A stretch of DNA of 64,000 nucleotides from assembly GCA_946403295.1 (NCBI GenBank), contig CAMIZL010000006.1, positions 1 to 64,000 of the forward strand, given 5' to 3'. A program made the position numbers and the translations under genes. Under the pieces are notes generated by a model. The model did not search any database, was not told where the DNA came from, and was given only the letters and a program-made list of their open reading frames with translations. This DNA is from an uncultured Clostridia bacterium (GTDB taxonomy: Bacteria; Bacillota; Clostridia; Lachnospirales; Lachnospiraceae). The stretch's first letter is position 1; each line of letters opens with the position of its first letter. Shown piece after piece: positions 19,091-25,637 of the stretch.

Positions 19091-19330
19091 CTTTATATTC
19101 TCCTTCTGCGCAATATCTTTTCCCTAAACTAACTAGGTTTTCTCTGCGCTAATGTACTAACATTATGGAAGTATCATCTTCCTGCGCATCCTGCCGGAGG
19201 CATTCTAAAACGCGTCATTCTCTTCGGAAACGTCTTGACGTTTCCGGCGCGGCAATCGCGGTGCGAAGCACCTTCCTCTGCGATTGTCTGCGCATCCTTC
19301 CGGAGGATCTGAGGATCGACATGTCGATCC
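19091..19330 (-). other. Structured 240-nt gap between rplW and rplB
   Basis: No protein gene seen. It contains a perfect ten-base palindrome AGGATCGACA/TGTCGATCCT directly after the rplW stop, and a nine-base stem with a two-base loop (GGAAACGTC-TT-GACGTTTCC). It also has CAATCGC/GCGATTG enclosing GTGC-GAA-GCAC, and TAATGT-ACTA-ACATTA. The hexamer GCGCAG (minus strand) recurs at each boundary between hairpins and again in the last codons of rplW. Two copies carry a longer similar block (TGCGCATCC, one base, CCGGAGG on plus). Candidate regulatory or processing RNA, or a decayed tandem repeat. Confidence 0.55.
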
Positions 19331-19621
19331 TTAGAACAGATCGATCTCTGCGCTGTCAGCCGTAAGCTGAACGATCGCCTTCTTTGTCTTTGCTGTCTTT
19401 CCGAATGTAGCGCCACGTCTGCGTGTCTTGCCGTCAAGGTTCATTGTGTTTACGGATGCAACCTTTACGTTATTGAACATCTTCTCAACAGCTTCTTTGA
19501 TCTGGTTCTTTGTTGCTTCGGTATTTACCGAAAAGGTGTACTTCTTGTCGGCCATCATTGCCATGCTCTTCTCTGTAACAACAGGCTTTAAGATGACATC
19601 ATAATATTTAAGATCTGCCAT
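19331..19621 (-). CDS. rplW: 50S ribosomal protein L23
   Basis: Exit-tunnel protein that docks SRP and trigger factor. 96 residues. DVILKPVVTEKSM and YTFSVNTEATKNQIKEAVEKMFNNVKVASVNTMN are standard. Its stop is in a repeat-like context (GCGCAGAGATCGATC). It overlaps rplD by one base. Confidence 0.98.
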   Translation of the reverse strand: MADLKYYDVILKPVVTEKSMAMMADKKYTFSVNTEATKNQIKEAVEKMFNNVKVASVNTMNLDGKTRRRGATFGKTAKTKKAIVQLTADSAEIDLF

Positions 19622-20241
19622 TATGCGTATACCTCCTCGATCTGTGCAACAGCATCCTTAGCGATCACCATCTTGTCATACTTTAAGATGTCGAATACGT
19701 TAAGTGCGTTGTATGTAACTGTGGTAACATCAGGAAGGTTCCTTGCGGAGAGGATTACGTTCTCATCCTTCTTGTCAAGAACAACAAGTGCCTTGTCAGC
19801 CTTGAGGTTAGCGAGCATTGTAACCATCTTCTTTGTCTTTACCTCGTCGAATGTGATCTGATCAACTACGACGAACTTCTGATCAAGAACCTTTGAAGTG
19901 AGAGCAGACTTGATAGCAAGTGCCTTCTCCTTCTTGTTCATTTTGAAACCGTACTCTCTGGGCTTGGGAGCGAATACTACGCCGCCGCCCTTCCACTGAG
20001 GACTTCTGATCGAACCCTGTCTTGCACGACCGGTTCCTTTCTGTCTCCAGGGCTTAATTCCGCCGCCTCTTACTTCTGCACGGGTCTTTGCACTCTGTGT
20101 GCCCTGACGCTTATGTGCGAGCTGTGATACGACAGCAAGGTGCATAACATGTGTATTAACATCTACGCCAAAGATTGACTCGTTAAGGTCAAGTGTGCCA
20201 ACCTCAGCGCCTTCCATATTGTATACTTTAACTGTAGCCAT
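19621..20241 (-). CDS. rplD: 50S ribosomal protein L4
   Basis: Assembly protein whose loop reaches the exit tunnel; in several bacteria it represses its own S10 operon by binding the leader. 206 residues. RQGSIRSPQWKGGGVVFAPKPREYGFKMNKKEKALA is the conserved tunnel loop and core. Confidence 0.98.
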   Translation of the reverse strand: MATVKVYNMEGAEVGTLDLNESIFGVDVNTHVMHLAVVSQLAHKRQGTQSAKTRAEVRGGGIKPWRQKGTGRARQGSIRSPQWKGGGVVFAPKPREYGFKMNKKEKALAIKSALTSKVLDQKFVVVDQITFDEVKTKKMVTMLANLKADKALVVLDKKDENVILSARNLPDVTTVTYNALNVFDILKYDKMVIAKDAVAQIEEVYA

Positions 20242-20268
20242 TTCGGTTCCTCCTTTCCTAAAGCTCTA

Positions 20269-20904
20269 TCAGTCCGCTTTCTTGACAGTTTCTTTAAGAA
20301 CTATCAGTGACTTCTTGGGTCCGGGAACTGCGCCCTTAACAAGGATCACGTTGTTCTCTGCGTCAACTCTGACAACCTCAAGATTCTGAACTGTCACACG
20401 AACGTTACCCATCTGACCGGGCATGTGCTTTCCCTTGAAAACTCGTCCGGGTGATGTAGCGGCACCGTTGGAACCTGCATGTCTGTGGTACTTTGAACCG
20501 TGCTTCATAGGTCCGCGGCTGAGGCCGTGTCTCTTGATAGCGCCCTGGAATCCTTTACCTTTCGAGATACCGGTTGCATCGATCTTGTCGCCTTCTGCGA
20601 AAACGTCAACCTTGATCTCCTGTCCGAGCTCGTACTCGGAAGCGTTATCTACTCTGAATTCCTTTAAATATCTCTTTACACCGGCGCCTGCCTTTGCAAG
20701 ATGTCCCTTGAGGGGCTTGCTTACAAGGTTTTCTCTGATCTGACCGTAACCAACCTGGATAGCTTCATATCCGTCATTCTCTGCTGTCTTAACCTGTGTA
20801 ACAACACAAGGACCTGCAGCAAGTACGGTAACGGGTGTTAAAACGCCGTCTTCGTTGAAGATTTGAGTCATTCCGACTTTAGTAGCTAAAATAGCTTTCT
20901 TCAT
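20269..20904 (-). CDS. rplC: 50S ribosomal protein L3
   Basis: Early assembly protein reaching towards the peptidyl transferase centre. 211 residues. [20 protein letters not shown], and the central finger [39 protein letters not shown]. The finger contains the glutamine-modification region of the family, though here the residue context is [11 protein letters not shown]. Confidence 0.98.
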   Translation of the reverse strand: MKKAILATKVGMTQIFNEDGVLTPVTVLAAGPCVVTQVKTAENDGYEAIQVGYGQIRENLVSKPLKGHLAKAGAGVKRYLKEFRVDNASEYELGQEIKVDVFAEGDKIDATGISKGKGFQGAIKRHGLSRGPMKHGSKYHRHAGSNGAATSPGRVFKGKHMPGQMGNVRVTVQNLEVVRVDAENNVILVKGAVPGPKKSLIVLKETVKKAD

Positions 20905-20959
20905 TTGTAACCTCCTATTTTCTACAGCGGATCGCTCTCGCGATCATCCTAGCTAGGAC

Positions 20960-21286
20960 TTATTTAGCCTGCTTATTTTTCATCTTGATGTCGATGTAGA
21001 CACCTGCGGGCATCTCGAGTCTCGACAATGCATCAACTGTCTTGGCATTGGGAGTGATGATGTCGATCAGTCTCTTATGGGTTCTCTGCTCAAACTGCTC
21101 TCTTGAATCCTTATACTTATGTACCGCACGAAGGATAGTGATAACTTCCTTCTTTGTGGGAAGCGGTACGGGGCCGGAAACCTGCGATCCCGTCTTCTTA
21201 ACGGTGTCGACGATCTTGGCTGCGGATGCATCGATAAGCTGATGATCATAAGCCTTAAGGGTGATTCTCATTACTTGATTTGCCAT
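20960..21286 (-). CDS. rpsJ: 30S ribosomal protein S10
   Basis: Also the NusE antitermination factor. 108 residues. [27 protein letters not shown] and the [34 protein letters not shown] segment match the family. First gene of the S10 operon, preceded by AAAAGGAGGAG and a 300-base leader. The gap to rplC contains a perfect GATCGC-TCTC-GCGATC hairpin. Confidence 0.98.
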   Translation of the reverse strand: MANQVMRITLKAYDHQLIDASAAKIVDTVKKTGSQVSGPVPLPTKKEVITILRAVHKYKDSREQFEQRTHKRLIDIITPNAKTVDALSRLEMPAGVYIDIKMKNKQAK

Positions 21287-21594
21287 AAAAAAAGTCTCCT
21301 CCTTTTCGCACTTTTCTTAAAAGTACAACAAGCGGCGACTGTACACTCATCCGTGTGTTTCACGTTTTATCCTTTAAAATTCCGGGTGGTTACGCACCCG
21401 GCGGATTCGCGATCTCACGGTTTATCTGCACGTCGGAAACGGTTTCCGAATCAACTCGGACCAAGGCTTTCCTCGTCAGAATTAAATTGTACAGTGACTT
21501 GTCGTCAGTTTTGTAAACTTGACATTCGCTCCACGGAAAAACCAGCAAGCAAGCTTGCTGCAACCTCACGCTTCTACGCTATCAACTCACAGCG
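21287..21594 (-). promoter_or_regulatory. S10 operon leader
   Basis: About 300 bases of untranslated leader between the promoter and rpsJ. Its strongest element is CCGGGTG-CGTAAC-CACCCGG (21382-21401), seven perfect pairs and then AATTTTAAAGG, shaped like a weak attenuator. Further upstream are a near-palindrome at TCGGAAACCGTTTCCGA and a GCAAGC-rich stem. By analogy with the L4-bound S10 leaders of other bacteria this is likely autoregulated. I cannot match it to a defined L4 leader consensus by eye. Confidence 0.6.
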
Positions 21595-21600
21595 AATAAC

Positions 21601-21629
21601 ATATTACTACGTACTGTGCAATAATGCAA
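21601..21629 (-). promoter_or_regulatory. Promoter of the S10-spc-alpha superoperon
   Basis: Minus strand TTGCAT, 17 bases, TAATAT, preceded by an A/T-run-rich stretch (AAAAAAATTTTTTTAAAAAAG) that resembles an UP element, as expected for a ribosomal promoter. About 315 bases upstream of rpsJ. Confidence 0.8.
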
Positions 21630-21668
21630 GCACTTTTTTAAAAAATTTTTTTGAATGAAAATCCGCAA

Positions 21669-21698
21669 AGCGATCGCAGGTAAAAAGTTGCGATCGCT
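21669..21698. repeat. Perfect inverted repeat with GCGATCGC arms
   Basis: Ten-base perfect arms AGCGATCGCA/TGCGATCGCT around GGTAAAAAGT. It lies between the small membrane protein gene (ending at 21763) and the S10 promoter. It could terminate the upstream gene, but no immediate T-tract follows. Each arm itself contains the palindrome GCGATCGC. Confidence 0.6.
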
Positions 21699-21762
21699 CT
21701 GATAGAAATACTTCTCTTCATATGAATAACATGTGCGCTTAAAACAGGCATCCGAAAGATAT

Positions 21763-22206
21763 CTATTTATATACCGGTTCGACTTTTCTTATGAATAATG
21801 CTCCGAAGAAAGCTATCCCGGCCGTACAGAACAGGATCAACCTTAAAACATTGAGTGTTAAGCATATCGGAACCAGCATGCATGCCAGCGAGCTCATAAA
21901 GAAAAACGCGGATGTCGTGCTTTTTTGCGTTTGATTGTATACGATCATGATCCCGCATGCTCCCAGTGCCGTGATCACCACCAGCCAGTCACTCATATCG
22001 CCTATAAACGCGGATGTAAGGCATATAACACTTCCGGACTCAATAACAAGCAGCCATTTTCTCTCAAGGACCAGTCTTTTCTTTACGTTCAATTCGTACA
22101 AAGCACAGATCAGCCCGATCCCTATCGCAAAGAAGATCACGGAAACGACTTTTGATTCTCCTACCAGTGCAGAGACAAGCGTTAATCCAAGAATATCCAC
22201 AATCAT
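21763..22206 (-). CDS. Small integral membrane protein, unknown
   Basis: 147 residues, not recognised. Five hydrophobic segments (about 4-36, 48-68, 70-90, 96-115, 116-138) with short loops, a basic patch NVKKRLVLERK after the first pair and a basic C-terminus. No motif points to a function. The ribosome binding site is poor (only a distant GAAAGG), so the start is uncertain. It stands alone between the S10 promoter and patB. Confidence 0.55.
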   Translation of the reverse strand: MIVDILGLTLVSALVGESKVVSVIFFAIGIGLICALYELNVKKRLVLERKWLLVIESGSVICLTSAFIGDMSDWLVVITALGACGIMIVYNQTQKSTTSAFFFMSSLACMLVPICLTLNVLRLILFCTAGIAFFGALFIRKVEPVYK

Positions 22207-22489
22207 TTTTCTAAAAGGCCTTTCATCTCGAAAATCGATCGCATCTTTGATGCATAAAAGTTTGTATACCCAGACGAGCCGTTATTTTACCCTTCTACTC
22301 TTATCACGATCAGGTGACGTTGGTAATAGCATAAGCCAACGAGCTCTCATAATCCACGCTTTTTTGTTTAAAGGCCTTTTTTTTTGTTTAAATTTCAAAA
22401 CTGCATAGTTTTGTGAAGTTTCAGCTCTTGTCCACGATTTGCGATACAGTGTTTTGTGTGCAGATATTGATTGCTTTTCTGTATCCCGT
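22207..22489. other. Gap between patB and the small membrane gene
   Basis: No gene seen. It contains a perfect hairpin CGTTGG/CCAACG (22318-22341) and a short direct repeat of TTTTTTGTTTAAA (about 22359-22392). T-rich stretches are on the plus strand, so they do not terminate the minus-strand patB transcript. No clear promoter for the downstream membrane protein was found. Confidence 0.4.
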
Positions 22490-23665
22490 TCAATTTTGTT
22501 TGTAATCGGCCGTACCTTTTTTGAGTCTTTGCATCGCTTCCCGGAGCATCGCTCCCGGGCAGGCAAGATTGATACGGATGAAAGTTTTGCCGTTGCCTCC
22601 GAACGGCTCACCGTAGCTGAACATTACTTTTGAGTCTTTCTTCAGATGATCGACAAAGGTCCGGGTATCGTCGGTCACGTCCCCGCAGTCCACCCACATC
22701 AGGTAGGAAGCGTCCGAACCGATCGGCCTCAGCGACTTTATTTCTTCCTTTATAAAGTCTTCTGCGAATTTACGGTTTGCCCATAAGTACTCTCTCAGCT
22801 CGTCGAGCCACTCTCCGCCTTCTTCCGAAAGCGCAGCCGCTGCGGCATCATATGCAAAGAAATTACCTTCTCCGACTTCGTCGGTATTTATGCCGCGCCA
22901 CATCTTATGGCGAAGATCCGCGTCGGGTACGATCACGGCCGCAGTCCGGATCCCCGCTATGTTAAACGACTTTGTGGGCGTTACGCACATAACGCTTATC
23001 TTTCTGTTAAGTTCCGATACCGATGCAAACGGGATATATTCTTTCCCGGGAGCCGTTATGTCACAATGGATCTCGTCCGACAGGACATGCACATTGTTAG
23101 CTGCGCAGAGCTCGCCGATCTTTATGAGCGTTTCTTTGTCCCAGATGTTTCCCGTGGGGTTTTGGGGATTACAAAGTAACATCAATGTCGTTTGAGGATC
23201 TCCCAGTTTTCTTTCGAGGTCGTCCCAGTCGATCGAAAACGATCCCGAATCACGGTCATAAACGAGCTTGTTCTCAAGGACCTGTCTTCCGTTGTTAATG
23301 ATCGAATTAAAGAAGACCGGATAAACAGGCGTCTGTATGAGGACGTTTTCGCCCGGTGTGGTGAGCTTCCGGACCGCAGAGGATATTGCCGGAACGATAC
23401 CCGTTACAAAAACAAGCCATCTGCCGTCGACCTCAAAGCCGTGACGTGTTTTCCACCAGTATACATAGGCATTTTTCCATGCTTCGGTCTCGTGGGTATA
23501 ACCATAGATCCCGTGAACGGCACGATCCATGACCGCCTTTTTTACTCCCGGAAACGTTTCAAAATCCATGTCCGCCACCCACATCGGGATCGCATCCCCG
23601 GCAAAGTCCCACTTCACACTGCCGGTGTCTTTTCGATTTATTGCGGTATCAAAATCATACTTCAT
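22490..23665 (-). CDS. patB: PatB/MalY-type PLP C-S lyase or aminotransferase
   Basis: Fold-type I PLP enzyme, MalY/PatB family (cystathionine beta-lyase-like). KYDFDTAINRKDTGSVKWD, IPMWVADMDFE and HGIYGYTHET open the protein as usual. NPQNPTG and SDEIHCD precede the PLP lysine in TPTKSFNIAGIR. RINLACP supplies the carboxylate-binding arginine. The start MKYDFD gives 391 residues. The ORF can be extended by 18 codons of a 27-bp repeat encoding MRKDRDKKY-like peptides, which I regard as leader. Likely role: cleavage of cystathionine or other cysteine conjugates. Confidence 0.9.
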   Translation of the reverse strand: MKYDFDTAINRKDTGSVKWDFAGDAIPMWVADMDFETFPGVKKAVMDRAVHGIYGYTHETEAWKNAYVYWWKTRHGFEVDGRWLVFVTGIVPAISSAVRKLTTPGENVLIQTPVYPVFFNSIINNGRQVLENKLVYDRDSGSFSIDWDDLERKLGDPQTTLMLLCNPQNPTGNIWDKETLIKIGELCAANNVHVLSDEIHCDITAPGKEYIPFASVSELNRKISVMCVTPTKSFNIAGIRTAAVIVPDADLRHKMWRGINTDEVGEGNFFAYDAAAAALSEEGGEWLDELREYLWANRKFAEDFIKEEIKSLRPIGSDASYLMWVDCGDVTDDTRTFVDHLKKDSKVMFSYGEPFGGNGKTFIRINLACPGAMLREAMQRLKKGTADYKQN

Positions 23666-23668
23666 ATA

Positions 23669-23747
23669 TTTCTTGTCTCTGTCCTTTCTCATCTGTTTCT
23701 TGTCTCTGTTCTTTCTCATCTATTTCTTGTCTCTGTCCTTTCTTCAC
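23669..23747 (-). repeat. 27-bp tandem repeat upstream of patB
   Basis: Almost three copies of a 27-bp unit (minus-strand core ATGAGAAAGGACAGAGAC), starting at 23669, 23696 and 23723. Since 27 is nine codons, the frame stays open and each unit offers an ATG in frame with patB. The repeat also carries the purine-rich AGAAAGGACAGAGAC that would serve as ribosome binding site. Confidence 0.85.
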
Positions 23748-23810
23748 AATTATTCCGCCGCGATGACAGGATCGCCCGACATCCCTGTTTTCCGGGGACC
23801 CCGCTTCTTT

Positions 23811-25610
23811 TTACCCAATGTTTATGCTTGTCGCCCCGACGTCCACCTTGTCCTCTTCCATGATAAGCTCTCCGACCGAGCCGACCGTTATCTTTCCGGA
23901 CAAAGGATTCTTGATGCTGTCGACGTGACCGATTATCTCGGCATCGACCTGTGAATACTCGAATGCGAGCGTCGTATTGATGAGCCTGCAATTTCTCATC
24001 ACCAGATTCTTAATGAAGCAAAGTCCCTGAAGGCTCTCGATCGTGCAATTCTCAAATGTGACGTTCGCGCTGTTCCATCCGAGATATTCTCCGCATATGT
24101 ACGAGTTCCTGACAAGCACATTCTTACAGTTCCAAAAAGCGTCCTTTGTGAGAAGTCTTCCGTTTTCGATCGTGAGGTTTTCGCAGCCGTCAAAACCGTA
24201 ATTGCCGTCAAGCTCGAAATCGGTAAGCGTGAGATTCTTGCTGTTCATCGCAAAATAATCTCCCTTTGCCCTAACCTTCTCCATCACGATGTCTTTGCAT
24301 TCCCAGAATGTCTCAAGCGCATTATAAAATGTGACATTCTTCAATCTGATATGACTGCTTCTTCTGAAGTTCTTGGGCCCCGCAACGATGACCCGCTCCG
24401 CATCGAGGTCGTCCGTATACCAGATCCCGGCTCTCGCCGTGTCCTCAAGGACGCAGTCCCTTAATACGATATTCTTTGAATACCAAAGCGGATATTTCCA
24501 TCTGAACGACGACCGCTCAATGTCTATATTGCAGCTGTGCTTTAAAGGCGATTCCCCGTCGCAGAAGATCGTCTCACTTATTTTCATGTCATGCGCCATA
24601 AAAAGCGCACGCTCGCCGGTGCAGATTTCGCGTAAGAGCTCCAGCTTTTCTGCTTTTTCATCATTCGTAACCGCTGTTTTCGCGTCATCCGTAACCGCTG
24701 TTTTTACGGCGCTACACATGGCTGCTTTCGCGTCGTTCGCAATCTCTGTTTTTACGGTATCACTCATGCTTTCTGTCTTTCCTTCTGTAGCTTTTCCGAT
24801 GGCATCGTTCATGCTTCCCACACGGTAACCCTTAAGGTCAAGCGAGACATACCCGAAGCCTATCTCCTTAAACCTGTCATAGATCCTGTTTCTGATCTCT
24901 TCGGAAGCGATCCTCACAACGCACGAGGGATCCACTTCTATCCGCGCGACATCCCCATGCAGTCTCACGCGTTCTTTCGTAAATCCGAGATCGATGAGGA
25001 ATTGCTCCGCAAGGTCTATCATCTTCAGTTTTTCCTTTGTGATCTCCTCGCCGTATGCAAATCTCGATGCGAGACACGCATATGAGGGCTTATCGAATGT
25101 CGCCAATCCGAGTTCTTTAGAAATCTCTCTTATCTCACTCTTTTTAAGACCGGCTTCACGCAGGGGGCTTTTTATTCCGAGTTCCGCGATCGCGCGAAGG
25201 CCCGGGCGGTAATCACCCTCGTCATCAACATTTGAGCCCTCCGCCACAACGGATATGCCGTTCTCTGCGGCGACCCCGATTATCCTTTCAAAGATGGCGC
25301 GCTTGCAATAATAGCAGCGATCGGGACTGTTAAAGCGGTATTCCCTGATCCCGAGCGGATCGGTATCGCAGAGAACAAGTCGAATGCCACGTTCTTCGCA
25401 GAATCTCTTCGCTTCCTTTAATTCTCTTTCCGGCACTCCCGCATCAGCGTTCATCACCGCGATCACGTTGCTGCCGAGCACTTTTTTTGCGACCGCGAGC
25501 AAGAGTGTGGAATCAACGCCGCCCGAGAAAGCGACGGCAAGACTTCCGTATTGTTTTATTATGCTTTCAAGTCTTTCGAATTTGTCGTTTGATTCACCGG
25601 TAAATCCCAT
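23811..25610 (-). CDS. larE: LarE-like sulfur transferase fused to a DUF3737 beta-helix
   Basis: Residues 1-270 are a LarE/PP-loop protein: SGGVDSTLLLAVA ATP-binding loop, DRCYYCKRAIF with a CxxC, and PSYACLASRFAYGEEIT with the cysteine that is the sacrificial sulfur donor in lactobacillar LarE. LarE makes the nickel-pincer cofactor of lactate racemase. About 270-325 is a low-complexity linker with DAKTAV-like repeats. Residues 325-599 match DUF3737, a right-handed beta-helix-like repeat family (CTGERALFMAHD, FRWKYPLWYSKNI, ARAGIWYTDD, NYGFDG, SLQGLCFIKNL). One uninterrupted frame, no frameshift. No larB or larC nearby, so the lar role is inferred from the domain only. Confidence 0.88.
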   Translation of the reverse strand: MGFTGESNDKFERLESIIKQYGSLAVAFSGGVDSTLLLAVAKKVLGSNVIAVMNADAGVPERELKEAKRFCEERGIRLVLCDTDPLGIREYRFNSPDRCYYCKRAIFERIIGVAAENGISVVAEGSNVDDEGDYRPGLRAIAELGIKSPLREAGLKKSEIREISKELGLATFDKPSYACLASRFAYGEEITKEKLKMIDLAEQFLIDLGFTKERVRLHGDVARIEVDPSCVVRIASEEIRNRIYDRFKEIGFGYVSLDLKGYRVGSMNDAIGKATEGKTESMSDTVKTEIANDAKAAMCSAVKTAVTDDAKTAVTNDEKAEKLELLREICTGERALFMAHDMKISETIFCDGESPLKHSCNIDIERSSFRWKYPLWYSKNIVLRDCVLEDTARAGIWYTDDLDAERVIVAGPKNFRRSSHIRLKNVTFYNALETFWECKDIVMEKVRAKGDYFAMNSKNLTLTDFELDGNYGFDGCENLTIENGRLLTKDAFWNCKNVLVRNSYICGEYLGWNSANVTFENCTIESLQGLCFIKNLVMRNCRLINTTLAFEYSQVDAEIIGHVDSIKNPLSGKITVGSVGELIMEEDKVDVGATSINIG

Positions 25611-25637
25611 TTTTCTCCTCTCTCTGACATCTTTCGG

